Below, one piece after another: positions 1 through 11,395 of a stretch of DNA of 64,000 nt. Every line of letters starts with the position of its first letter. The stretch's first letter is position 1. The translations under genes were made by a program, and so were the position numbers. The notes below the pieces were generated by a model, which saw only the letters and a list, made by a program, of their open reading frames with translations, was not told the DNA's origin and did not search any database. This DNA is from Uranotaenia lowii. Its lineage: Eukaryota > Arthropoda > Insecta > Diptera > Culicidae. The stretch spans positions 26,138,146 through 26,202,145 of the forward strand of contig NC_073691.1 in assembly GCF_029784155.1 (NCBI RefSeq), written 5' to 3'.

Positions 1-162
1 TTTTTTTCTCTACAACTTATTTGAAGACACTGTAATCCTATTTCCACAGAAAGAACAGGAAATTGAAGATGTATGTACTGATGTCGAAAATTTTAAATTC
101 TAGTGTGAATTCACGTCATAAAAGTTATCGATCACTACACCAATTTTAATGATCAAATTATA

Positions 163-1228
163 CACTCTAAGAAAATTTTACGGGTTGAGACCGTAAAAAG
201 TACATACTTTGAAGAACAAACATTTTTACGTAGAAGTGAGTACCAGAAATTACATATTTTGTAAGTTCTTTCTGTTTTTGGAGGCCCTTACTGTGGAAAC
301 AACTTCAAAGTATGTAAAATTGGAGATCAGTCTTAGCGGCATCCTGCTCTGGTAAATATCAAAACATTCAATTTGTGTGTGTCGCGAAAACTTTACGGAT
401 TAACGGAAGAATTGCTTCGAATCATTTTGTTGCTCGAGCCTTACCTGTGAGAAACAAGCTCTACGACGTTTGGTCTTCATCAGAATCTTTATTTTTTTTT
501 AGATTGTTGATGTCTACCGCCAGCCAAATTAACTTCATCATCGACACCGAAAGATTGGTATCGAAGTATCGGGAATCCGCAACCTGATGCAATTGATTCC
601 GGTTAAAGCTATATGGGCTTCAAAATAAAGTACATCGCCAGTATACAAGGTAATATTTCCTCAATTGTTCTGAAAAAATTACAACTAATTTCAATATCAA
701 TCTCCTTTAGAAAATCCACTTCATGTTCGGCCAGCATGTTTTACCCCATGGACACCGGTTCAAGTGATCCAGAGATATCGATATGGTATCAAAATATGGC
801 TTCCGTGTCCTCTATCATTCCACAGTCATTCAACAGAAATCCTGAAGAAAAACGAATGAAAATAGCTGGATCTTTTGAACAAACTGGAGGGAAAAAGTGA
901 AATATGAATGGCGAAATCTCGTTGATATTAAATATTATAACGTTCATTATTGATAGATAATAAACTTCCCTTTGAATGTATAAACTAAGCATCCTCAAAT
1001 TGAAAGAATTCCTTGTCTTAAATTTCTAATTAAATTTTTTTCTACTGTATGTGATTCTCCTACTCTATGTGATTTTAACATACTTTTAAGTACTTTCTAC
1101 ATACTCGTCCGTACCAGCCTTGCTACATACTTTTTCGTATAATAATTTTTACATACTAGTGGCTTCCTGCACTTACGGGTTGTTTTGACTTCTTTTTACA
1201 TACTTTTGTGTACGATTTTCTAAGGGTG
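163..1228. mobile_element. TA-flanked MITE-like element, about 1.07 kb
   Basis: The left end reads TA-CACTCTAAGAAAAT. The right end, reverse-complemented, reads TA-CACCCTTAGAAAAT, so 12 of 14 terminal bases match and a TA dinucleotide lies outside each end, as for Tc1/mariner-type insertions. The motif TACATACTTT and its complement recur inside (near 209, 308, 1078, 1127, 1150 and 1197). No transposase reading frame is visible; the short open frames inside look like chance. The family assignment is inference, because the terminal repeat is short and imperfect. Bases 1-162 hold nothing recognisable. Confidence 0.45.
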
Positions 1229-1484
1229 TATGCATTTTAGAGGAAATTCAATTTACGACCGTTTGCTAATTTTTTAATAGAGCATTTCCTGAGACAGATG
1301 ATGGTAGGGTAGCTTTTTGTTTTTGTTTTGATAAGTGTAAACACCTACTGGTCGCCATTTTGAGCTTGAGAGATTTGCACTGTTCAATTATTTCTTCGAA
1401 AGAACTTTTTTTTTAAATTAACATTACATAACATCAATATTACCTTCAAAGTATTTCATGTCTACAATTATTTAATTTTAGGTA

Positions 1485-2428
1485 CCGTAAAACGGGGTAA
1501 CTTTGATCACCGGGGTAATTTTGACCAACAATACATTTTTGCACATTATCATCAGTAACTCAGTCAAAAGTTTGAACTTTTTAAAACTGTTTTCTACATT
1601 TGAAAGCCTATTTATTGAGTATAAAGTCGGCTAAATTTGGTTTGTATTTGAATTTTTTTTCTCTCAGTAAAATTTCAATAACTAAATCCTAAAATATCTA
1701 TGTTTTCTAAGGGTCTCTAACAAACAGCTCTCCTGATGATACCTAAAAGCATTTAGATGCGAACGGGTTGTTGAAAGTGAAAGAACAACGTTTTTTTCTT
1801 TGTATATGTGTATTTAAAGTGCTATTTTTGTAGTCATTTAGTGATAATTTTTTTATATTTAAAAAATAAGGACAATTTCCAAATGTGAGCCCGTATTGGA
1901 AAAATGGGTAGGAACCCTATCATTTGGTTAACTTTGAAGAAAAAATGAAAATGGAAATAGCGGAAGGGTCTTGAGGAATGTGTGAAAGTAAAATTTCAGT
2001 TATATTTTGAATCTTAAACTATTTAGCAATTGTTATAATTATTGCCCCTAAATGTATGCAGCATCATTGTTCTTTTTTCTATAATAAATGTTTGTAAAGA
2101 AAACGTTAAAAAGCAAAATAAAATTTTTAAACTATATCATTTGTTAATATATTGAAGGTGTTTTGTATCCTTAATCATCAAGAAAACTCGTAAAAACCGT
2201 CGATAATAGAGACTGACCAATGTTACCCCAAAGCATCAGATTCAAAACAGAGCCGAAATCGATTTTTAAATCAAATTTAAAGTAGTCTAATAAATTTCTG
2301 CAACCATGTTTAACGTACATAGGAGTCCAGTACTAGTTTTAAAGATATGAAACATGCCACATTCCTCTTGACAGAAAAAATAATCGAAAAATATGGAAAA
2401 AAGTGATCAATATTACCCCGGATTACGG
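1485..2428. mobile_element. TA-flanked MITE, 944 bp
   Basis: The left terminus begins CCGTAAAACGGGGTAACTTT and the right terminus, reverse-complemented, begins CCGTAATCCGGGGTAATATT. About 22 of the first 26 bases match, and TA lies outside both ends (1483-1484 and 2429-2430). The left end repeats its GGGGTAA..TTTGA core a second time just inside. The interior is AT-rich and has no protein-coding frame, so this is a non-autonomous element of Tc1/mariner-like type. It lies about 550 bp upstream of the GDP-glucose phosphorylase start codon. Confidence 0.6.
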
Positions 2429-2980
2429 TAGTATAAAAAGTTAAGAACTTTGCATAACCATCGTTATGCATAACTATTGCACCGCCAATTTGGTTTCGTT
2501 ACTATCCCACCATTGAACATGCGTAGTGTTGTTGTTATTTTTACCCCCACCAGGTGCCGAAAATTGTAAACATGAGAAATCAGCTGTTCGGTTGACAAGT
2601 CGGGAAATGCTTTATTTCATTTTCAAGTAAATTGGTTGACTTCTAGAATGATAACAGTTCAGAAAAGTCCGGAAAATCGGTTTCACGTCATGGTGGAATG
2701 TGTCTGTTGCGTGACAAAAACGCATGCCGCCAAAGATGTTGCATCATCATTTTCGAATGAGAAAAGTGTTGCAGTATGCTTAGTTGTGCTACTGGACGCT
2801 AGAGTGAGTTAGTGTGTTTTAATTCGTTGAGAGCGCTTCCGAGAGAGATTCAAAATTCGAGGCGCGCATGCGGTGAGAAAACGATTTGAAGGTAAACAAA
2901 AACAAACTTTGAAAATTGGCCCTCGAAAGTCGCGCCTGAAGGCCGCGTACGCGAGTTTAGTTTTCCTTTTCGTGGTTCCA

Positions 2981-4117
2981 ATGAGTGCTGTTCCATCCGA
3001 ATCTGGTAACAGTTCAGTATGTTCGAAGATGGCCATCGATTCGCTGCTGCTGGACGCAATTCCTAATCTGAAACAGTTGCTGGAGAGCGCCTGGGCTAGG
3101 GCATATGCCCAGGAGGGCCTGTTTCGGTACCGGTTGGATGTGGAGCTGGAACGGATGACCACCGGCCGGTTTCGGTTCTTGCTTCAGGTTTGTAAAACTG
3201 GATTATTGGTCTTGAAATAATTATGGATCTTTTTTTTTAGTTGAACCGTAAGCGGACGACCGAACGTCGAAAGCCGGATGTGATCGATGGCTTGAGACCC
3301 AACTTTGATCCCAGTCGATTCAACTTTACAAAGGTTGCTTCGGGAGAAATTTTACTGGAACTTATGGTAGGGGAAAGCGTAGTTTCGCTGCTCATTAACA
3401 ACAGTCCCTTAACGGAGAACCACGTGCTAATTGTTCCGGACCGAGTGAGCTGTTTGCCACAAATTCTCACCGAATCCAGCTTGAACTCTGTTATTCGAAT
3501 CCTGGTAGCCCTGGGGGATCCAAACTATTCCATCGGCTACAACAGTTCCGGAGCACTGGCCTCCGTAAATCACCTTCACTTTCATTTGGTCTATCTAAGA
3601 CATCCGATTTACATTGAACAAGTCGTAAGTGCTTTCGATTTGTGAACTGAATTGGTCGACGATTAAAAATTGTTTCCTTATTTTCTAGAATTTGATCCCG
3701 CTGGCCAACGGAATCTTCCGGCTGGACGACAGCTGCCCGGCCCGTGGCTACTGTCTCGTTCTGGAATCGGGTAGCAGCCGGGAAGTTCCCCGATTCGTCA
3801 ACCGACTGTTCCGAATCATCCAAACTTTGCTAGAGCACAACGTAGCCCACAATCTGTACCTAACGCGGCGAACACCGGACAGTGCCCTCAGAGTGTTTAT
3901 CTACCCTCGGCTACGATTGTGCGAGAACAAACAGATTGCCCCCTTTAATGTGGCCGGCTTCGAGATGAGCGGATTCGTGGCCGTCGGGGAGGAATCGATA
4001 TTCCGCCGGCTGGACGAACAGCTCCTGCAGGACTACTTCCGGGAGGCGCAGGAGCAGACCAGCTCGAGTAATCTGTACGAAACGCTGGACCCACTGCTGC
4101 TTGTGGGAACTAGTTGA
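2981..4117 (+). CDS. GDPGP1: GDP-D-glucose phosphorylase (three exons)
   Basis: Cytosolic HIT-superfamily enzyme that phosphorolyses GDP-D-glucose to GDP and glucose 1-phosphate, thought to remove GDP-glucose made by mistake. Exons: 2981-3187, 3241-3624 and 3689-4117. All introns are phase 0 (CAG|GTTTGT..TTTTAG| and GTC|GTAAGT..TTCTAG|) and only 53 and 64 bp long. They give 339 residues, against about 385 in the human protein. Family landmarks in order are LFRYRLDVEL before the first junction, the Q|LNRKR junction, FDPSRFNFTKV, the GYNSSGALASVNHLHFH block with the HxHxH active site at about residues 180-184, and VAHNLYLTR in exon 3. The first in-frame ATG is at 2981; a second at 3029 has the better Kozak context (AAGATGG) and may be the real start, giving 323 residues. 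No break is seen. Identification rests on recognised family motifs, with no alignment run. Confidence 0.9.
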
Positions 4118-4407
4118 TCACGGACTTGCGTTCTAAATTTATTGACCTAGAGTGCTATTTTATTAACCTTCTGAAACGGGTATTCCTTAAGTTGTGGGCC
4201 ATGAAAATGAATTGTTTTGAACAGTGATTTTTATAAGATTTTAATCTCAAAAGGTGATGATAGAAGAAGCTGTTTTATAACTATCCTTAGTAACTTTTCT
4301 AGAAGTAAAAAATTACGTTTCAAGAAAGTTATGCAGAATTCGTTATTTGATCCGAAATGCTTTCTTATAAGTTAGATAGTTCCTCAAAATGTATTAATAA
4401 GAAGAAA

Positions 4408-4413
4408 ATAAAA
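4408..4413 (+). promoter_or_regulatory. candidate poly(A) signal of the phosphorylase gene
   Basis: AATAAA lies 291 bp after the stop codon, in AT-rich sequence just before the foldback element at 4529. It is the clearest hexamer in the interval, but assignment to this transcript is inference. Confidence 0.35.
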
Positions 4414-4528
4414 AGACCATCCCGATTTTTCGGGTTACCTTTGAAAGACACCAAGCAACAGCAAAGGAAGGAGGCACTTTTCCACTCGAGTAAAATCCTA
4501 CGCTCACGGCTCAACAGTTGATTCCCCT

Positions 4529-7124
4529 GGGGATTTTTTTTTATTATCTGACAGGTTTGCGCCCGGGGTCTTCAGATTTTCCCCAAAATTGAAAATTTGG
4601 TTCATTTTTACGACTTAAAAACACATGTATTTTTTCAGATTTCTAACATTTTTATTTTTTGAGTTAGCTTCGGTTAGATTTTTTTGTAAATAAAAAATAA
4701 CCATTTTTCAAAGCTACATAACTCTGTTGTTTCTCAGCAGAAATTATAAAATAGCACATCAAAATGCATTGAAATTTTATCAGCTTTCCAAATAGAATAG
4801 TTGAAAAAAATTAAATAATGACCTTCAACATGAAAAGTTGTAAATAAACTTTAAATGGCGTCTAAAAGTACCGTCTGCACCACCGAATATTTTGCAAAAA
4901 ATACCATTGTATAGCTCGATTTATGATGCAACTTTCATCTGAAGACACCAAAGTGGGCCATTAACACCTTGAAGAGTTATGAAAGAAATAATGACAATAA
5001 ATCTCTTTTTTTGCATCGGAAACAAACAATGGTCGAACAACTGCACTCACATATGGAGATAGCAAGCACTTCTAACAACATGGAAACAAAAGAACTTATC
5101 AAAGCTGGTAAAAAACACTATTTTTTCGTCCTTTTCAGACAGCCCCTACTCGCATAACAGTCCCATATGAATTTTCGTCATTTTAGGTCAAAATAAGGCT
5201 TCAACATAAAAGACTAAAAAAAGAGGTTTTGTTCTAGAAATTTCGAAAAAAAATATCAATTCTTGGCTGTCCTATATGAAATGTTTCTTTCGGCGAAGTA
5301 GTCTTTGGTTTGCTTTGAATCATTTAAACATTTTTTTAACTCACTTGATGTCGAATGATGCACACTAGTTTTCGTCTGACTTTCTTAGGAATGACTTCCT
5401 GAGCGAAAAACTATCGGATGCAATCAAGAATCGTAAAAAGATTCAACTTACAATGTGGAATTCATGATATTTTTTTTGCAAAAGTATGTTTCTTTTTCTG
5501 ACAATTGCATTTAGAAGTTCAAAAATGATAAAATTTAAGTCTTAGAAAGTAGCTTGGTGAGAAAAATATATTTTGTATGGGACTGTTATGCTAGTAGATT
5601 CGAAAAAGGTTTCAAATATGGTCGTTTAACAGTCCCATAATGAATAAAAATGGTGCTCTCGACCTTACCAATAACCCAATTTCGAAAATTTCAGGTCTAA
5701 CGATTTATAATGACAACCTAGAAACGATTTTCGTTTATGCTGAAAGTGGTGGTCACAATTTAAAAATATATTCCAAAACAGAAAAAGCTGATTGTCTTGC
5801 TTGTTTATTTTTGTATATGGGACTGTTATAAAAGAAGGGGCGGTAGATTGTTGCAGCTTAACTGATTTCATGTTATATCCAAAAATCTAATAACGTATTC
5901 GTTTATACCCAGTTTTGCACCAGGTCACAACAAGCTTTTACAACATTTTAGTGTCATTTTTAGAAGTTTATGCGCTAAGTTTTGCATCCGTAATTCCTCA
6001 GATTTCATTGAAAATGGACGGTGGAACACTGAAGATTCGTGTGTGAGCGATCGAGGTAGCAAAACACTGACGACGAATTATATTCGTTCTAGTATGGTAA
6101 ACCTCAAAACTGGGCGAATGTAGAAAACGAATACGGTAAAAGTATCATATTTTCTTCATTTTACAGCCTGGGCTGGCCATACTGAGCTCTTTGATTATTT
6201 CTACAACATTTGTGCCACTTTCTCATACTTTTTTGATCAATGGGAAAGGATTTTGGCTCCCGATATAAAAACTATGTAAAGCACGTCTATATTTCATTTC
6301 TTTAATCACATTTTTGTGATCCCAAACACAGGGACTGAACCTTCTACTATTGGCATTGATTATGCTTCACAATGATCTTTGATCGAAAAATTAATAAGTA
6401 ATATAGTATATGACCAGGTTGTAAAAGCAACATTCCCATCATTAGTTATATCACATAAACAATACGATACTCAGAATTTTGGTTAAAATTTAATGTCAGT
6501 TTAGCTGCAAACACTCTACAAAGCACGAAAAAGTAGTGTTTTTTACCTGCTTTGGTAAGTTCTTTTGTTTCCATGTTGTTAGAAGTGCTTGCTATCTCCA
6601 TATGTGAGTGCAGTTGTTCGACCATTGTTTGTTTCCGATGCAAAAAAAGAGATTTATTGTCATTATTTCTTTCATAACTCTTCAAGGTGTTAATGGCCCA
6701 CTTTGGTGTCTTCAGATGAAAGTTGCATCATAAATCGAGCTATAAAATGGTATTTTTTGCAAAATATTCGGTGGTGCAGACGGTACTTTTAGACGCCATT
6801 TAAAGTTTATTTACAACTTTTCATGTTGAAGGTCATTATTTAATTTTTTTCAACTATTCTATTTGGAAAGCTGATAAAATTTCAATGCATTTTGATGTGC
6901 TATTTTATAATTTCTGTTAAGAAACAACAGAGTTATGTAGCTTTGAAAAATGGTTATTTTTTATTTACAAAAAAATCTAACCGAAGCTAACTCAAAAAAT
7001 AAAAATGTTAGAAATCTGAAAAAATACATGTGTTTTTAAGTCGCAAAAATGAACCAAATTTTCAATTTTGGGGAAAATCTGAAGACCCCCGGCGCAAATT
7101 GTCAGATAATAAAAAAAAATCCCC
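4529..7124. mobile_element. foldback DNA element, copy 1 (2,596 bp)
   Basis: Both ends begin GGGGATTTTTTTTTATTATC when read inward. The two arms (about 4529-5130 and 6525-7124) are near-perfect inverted repeats of roughly 600 bp. Flanking CCCT at 4525-4528 and 7125-7128 is a 4-bp target duplication. The middle (about 5130-6520) carries the motif AACAGTCCCATA in both orientations. No transposase frame is present, so the element is non-autonomous. A second copy is at 28740-31407. A 4-bp duplication fits superfamilies such as Sola or Chapaev, but the termini do not decide which. Confidence 0.8.
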
Positions 7125-7128
7125 CCCT

Positions 7129-8081
7129 CTAAGAGTCGAAAAACAGAGGAAGAAATCGGAGCCGGAGCTAATCCCCGGCAATAATCCTCGAATCCGTAAG
7201 CAAGTGAGCACCCTTCTTCTTTTCTTTTTCTGTGATTTTCATCCTGAACGGATGGTTCAAGTGAGCAGCAAATGCCACCCAGATGTGTACGCACAAAACA
7301 TTCCGATAAACAACGATTCTCTTATTATTTGCCGCCCACTTTTTCGCCACCTTTCCCGACCCAGGGAATCCTGCGAAAATTTTGCCGTTACGTTAATAAA
7401 AAGAGACGTCTTGCCTAAGTGGGTAAGAAGAATGATTCCCCCGAAAAAAGCATCTTAAGAAAGACAGAAGAAAATAAAATCTGAAACTCCGAATCATAGA
7501 CTGGAAACTGGGGATATAGGTACATGGAAATTGAAATATCTACCAAAAACTGTCCCCGCGAAGGAGAGCGAATTCCGCCGGAAGTTGGAAGCAGCGGAAA
7601 TATGCTGGCCACGAAATTTGACTGCCTCCTCTTCGAAAGCAATGGGAACAACACATTCCGTCTGTAAAGTTGCAAAAAAAAAAGGATCAAAAAGAGACTT
7701 GCCAATCCTACACAATCATGCTACTCATCACCCTATTTGATAGGCCTACGAAATCGGCTTATTAATCGGCTGATTCCCAGCAAAAACTCCCATAAGCGAC
7801 GTTGCAACAATAGGCCGATTAGTATGAACAAAAATCGGCCGACGCACCCTTCGTGAACCGACTAAGTATGGTGAATAGTAGGGTGTATTTCCTATCGGGA
7901 CGTTCCGATTATTTCATTTCAGTTCAAGCTTTATACACTGATAGAAAATCACAGTCAATGTCATTCGTGCTTTCAGAAGATTTGCAGCACTGATCCTGAC
8001 CTATCCTGACTAACACTAACATGCAATTTTAAATTCTGAATGGAATAATTGGGATTCGATCTTAAATTTAAATTTCAACTA
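7129..8081. other. intergenic, no gene seen
   Basis: Mixed-composition sequence. ATCGGC-type words recur at 7750-7860 (AATCGGCTTATTAATCGGCT and relatives), which may be a worn repeat. No open frame here resembles a known protein. Confidence 0.5.
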
Positions 8082-8783
8082 AACTCAGAAAAAATACTAT
8101 TATGTATGCCATAAGATTCTCTTATGAAGTGGCGCCATAAGAAAAATTAATGAAATCCATAAGATTGTCTTATGACGCGAATGAACTCTGAAGATGAACG
8201 CCTACTTCAATGAGAGGTTGTTGCTTTTCATAAGAGATTCTTATGGAAACAGTGAATCATTTTCTAATAAGAAAAATTCTCGATATTTCATGCTGAAAAC
8301 ATTCACTTTACTGTTTGCCAAATTTGTTTAAAATTAAGTCCTTCATGGTCACCATCAGCATTGCTTCAACAGACGGCTCCATCAAAGTTTTTTTTGCCGC
8401 ATCTTAATCTTCGACCTTTCGTTTTTTGCAGATCAGCTTGCTGAAAAGTAAACAAATAATGTATTTTAGTTCAACGTTCACACCAAAAAAAATCAAATCG
8501 AACTTACCATTCCGGAGATAACAATAACATTTAACATTGAAGGAAAACTATAATAACTATGAACTGGCGATTGCTTCGTACTGTTAGATGATGAAAAAAA
8601 ACTGATGCTATGAATGAATGTGTTCATCATTTTTTCACAATGCCGTTTCTTCTATTTTTCATAAGAACATCGTATGAAAATTGAAAGAATTTCATAAGAC
8701 TCTTATGAAAAATTAGTTTGGACGCAAAAAAGTGGTTCATAAGATGTATCTTATGAAATTTATAATAAGATTTCCTCTGAGTG
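8082..8783. mobile_element. TA-flanked MITE built from small palindromes, 702 bp
   Basis: Left end TA-AACTCAGAAAAAATACTA and right end (complement) TA-CACTCAGAGGAAATCTTA align over about 50 bp, with TA outside each end (8080-8081 and 8784-8785). Inside, at least six short palindromes of the type CATAAGA-n-TCTTATG occur near 8110, 8159, 8228, 8660, 8691 and 8739. There is no coding frame. This is a Tc1/mariner-like non-autonomous element. Confidence 0.65.
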
Positions 8784-8785
8784 TA

Positions 8786-9378
8786 GTCTTCAAGCTAAGT
8801 ATTTAGATTGCGCACACAGTATCAAGTTACATATTTAGACTCTATATCTAGCACAATTTTATTTTCGTTTTTTCCCCTCTCGGCGTTAGGTCTTTAGGTA
8901 TCGAACTTAAAATATTTATATTCATTTAACTTTAAGTTGATGACACCCAGGATTAATTTCTCAACAACATCTTCTCGGATTTAAAGTTTCAATACGATTT
9001 TTGGATCAGAAGCTCAATCTTCAGCTTATTATTTTCGGCTGACGCTTGAAATTCAGATTTAAAATTTCAAATTATTGTCACGAGTACCGATTAAATCATT
9101 TTAATCATTTCTAGGAATTGTCTTGTATTTCATAGGCACTAATAGTTTCCTCAGAAGTGGTCATCGTTATTTTATTCAACTTTTTTTTTTTTTTAGATTT
9201 ACTTGGCTGAACTCATCGGTTCATTTCTTGCTATACTTTTTCAGGAGTAACATTATGATAAGGATATGGTCAACAACCAAATAATGATTACGATTTGTTT
9301 AAAATTTAAATATCACACGGGGACATTCTTCGTTATTCATGGCCAGCTTCTTGAAACTACTTAGCTAATTAAAATTAG
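8786..9378. other. intergenic, AT-rich, no gene seen
   Basis: No repeat structure, open frame or RNA gene recognised. Confidence 0.4.
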
Positions 9379-9620
9379 CTCGACGACCTCACCGAAAGCT
9401 CCAAGGCAGCAGGTCTCAAAATCAATGTCGGAAAAACCAAGTCGATGGAAATCAACACAGAAAATCGTTCCAATTTCGTGGTAGCTGGGCAACAGGTTGA
9501 GACAGTGGAGTGCTTCCAGTATCTTGGTAGCCAGATTACGCCTGATGGTGGTACCAAGAAGGACATCGAAACCCGGATCAGAAAAGCCCAACCGAGAACC
9601 TTGGCTGGAAGCAAGTGAAG
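9379..9620 (+). pseudogene. non-LTR retrotransposon reverse transcriptase fragment
   Basis: One frame reads LDDLTESSKAAGLKINVGKT, then FQYLGSQITPDGGTKKDIE and TRIRKA. This is the stretch just after the catalytic motif in many insect LINE reverse transcriptases (the KT.SM and YLG..I..DG blocks). The preceding catalytic block is missing and the frame shifts after about 9597, so this is a truncated, dead copy of about 75 codons. The clade is not assigned. Confidence 0.7.
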
Positions 9621-9791
9621 ACGCTTGCTCCGGATCGCCAGCAGTGGAGATCTTTTATCTCAGCCCTATGCGTCGGTCAATCGGCGCTGGACCCTTAGGT
9701 AGGTAATTAAAATTCTTCAGGACTTACCCCCTTTTAAGTCTCTTCATTCACATGAAACGCACTCTCATTTCGGGACAAAATATTTTCGTTT

Positions 9792-10040
9792 GGGTCACCT
9801 CAGGCTCTCCGGAATAACCAGAACCGGGTCCCTCTCTCTATCGGGTCACCTCAGGTTCTCCGGAATAACCGGAACCGGGTCCCTCTCTCTATCGGGTCAC
9901 CTCAGGTTCTCCGGAATAACCGGAACCGGGTCCCTTTTTCTATCGGGTCACCTCGGGTTCTCCGGAATAACCGGAACCGGGTCCCTTCTTTCAATTGGGT
10001 CACCTCAGGTTCTCCGGAAAATAAACCGGAACCGGGTTCC
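9792..10040. repeat. 51-bp tandem repeat, about 4.9 copies
   Basis: The unit starts GGGTCACCTCAGGTTCTCCG, continues with a palindrome-like CCGGAATAACCGG, and ends in a CT-rich stretch. Copies 1-3 are nearly identical. Copy 4 has a changed CT tail, and copy 5 has a 3-bp insertion (GGAAAATAAACCGG). The unit length is a multiple of three, so the repeat stays open in one frame; that frame is not taken as a gene. Confidence 0.9.
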
Positions 10041-10791
10041 TAATTTTTTTTAGATTATTAGAATTCCGTCACCGATCTGTAATATAAATATGATTTCTGA
10101 ATACATCTCACTTTACAATTCTTTCATTTTCTCATCAATTTTTAATCAAAAATTTTGTTTCTTAAGCTTTTTGTTATGTATACGTATAGTGAAATTTCGA
10201 TTGTGTCTTGTTACTTTTCTCACAATCCCGTCGAACATTGATTTGATTTGATTGCATTTTCAAATGGATGTTACCGTTTTCAGTTTATTGAATTGGGAAT
10301 AATCAATATAATTCAAATTTTAGCTTCATTTAATAAGAACAAAATGGCGTCGTGCAAAATTAAAACATATATTTATATAAACTTATACTTATCTATCCAC
10401 TTACCATTGCGGAGACTCGACTGCGCCATTGTCGTAACTTCAGCCTTTTTTTTTATAAAAATTCCATTTTTTTTAATTTCACATTTCACAAACCAATTCC
10501 GACCGTTCGTATCAAAGTTCGTCAATAGACTGACTTCAAGTTTTTCTTTTTTTTCTTTCGACACCGAACATAAGTCCAATCTTGCTATCTCCCTTTTCCT
10601 CGGGGTGAATTCATTCAAAAGGGGAAATATGAATATATATTTTTTAATTTCTCTTATTTTTTTTCGCAAGGGATGTTCTCGAAGTATACATCGAGATAAA
10701 TACCGATTCTATATGATCTTTTGAGTACAATGTAAATTTGCAAATCAACAAATTGAATTATTACATTTATATATACCATTATTCTCTACAG
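10041..10791. other. intergenic, AT-rich, no gene seen
   Basis: Long T-runs and AT-rich sequence. An apparent 158-codon frame lacks any family resemblance and is hydrophobic low-complexity. Confidence 0.4.
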
Positions 10792-11299
10792 CCAGGAGTG
10801 TGCGTAAACTTCAGTATCGATAGATCTGTTCCACCAGTAAAGAACGCCTACTGCAACATACCAGCAGCTTATCGTCAAGCTGCTCGTCTACGGCTCGAAG
10901 AAATGGAAGCTAGTGGTATAATCGAAAAAGTAACACATGCCCCTCAATGGATTAGTGGTTTGTCCGCAGTACCAAAAGGGAAAGTCGATTTCCGTTTGGT
11001 GGTGAACATGCGGGCTCCCAATAGAGCGATTAAACGGGAGAACTTTCGACTTCCACTTGTGGACGAGATGAGGGTGAAATTACATGGCGCTAGATACTTT
11101 TCCAAACTCGACCTTTCGAATGCATATTTTCATTTCGAATTAGGTCTAGAGTCTCGCAACCTCACTACTTTCCTCGCTGATAACGGGATGTACAGGTTCA
11201 CCAGACTCATGTTTGGTGTGAACTGTGCACCCGAGATTTTTCAGCGCGAAATGTGTCGGATACTAGAGAACGTAGATAATAAAATAGTCTATATTGACT
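10792..11299 (+). pseudogene. Ty3/gypsy-type reverse transcriptase fragment
   Basis: About 169 uninterrupted codons of a gypsy-class LTR-retrotransposon polymerase. Visible landmarks are EEMEASGIIEKV, the FRLVVNMRAPN block, the motif containing the first catalytic Asp (FSKLDLSNAYFHFEL), and FGVNCAPEIFQREM. The frame stops being gypsy-like within the second catalytic motif: the sequence reads YID and then turns into unrelated hAT sequence. No gag, protease, integrase or LTR is recognised around it, so only an internal fragment survives. Confidence 0.85.
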
Positions 11300-11395
11300 T
11301 GGCATGTCAAACTGGAAGTATGCGGGTCGCATGCGGCCCGCGGACTTGCCCAATGCAGCCCACGTAGCCCCGTCTTAAATTTCCACAAAATTCCC
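11300..11395. mobile_element. hAT terminal region inserted in the gypsy fragment
   Basis: Starting directly after the YID codons, the sequence contains CATGTCAAACTGGAAGTATG followed by GCGGGTCGCATGCGGCCCGC. Ends of this style (GTCAAACT plus GGCCGCATGCGGCCC) are familiar from arthropod hAT elements. The opposite end and an 8-bp target duplication could not be placed with certainty. Confidence 0.5.

Noticed and set aside
4969..5157. A peptide frame conserved in all four arms of the two foldback copies
   Set aside because: No ATG start and stops on both sides within about 77 codons. Its conservation follows from the arm sequences being copies of each other.
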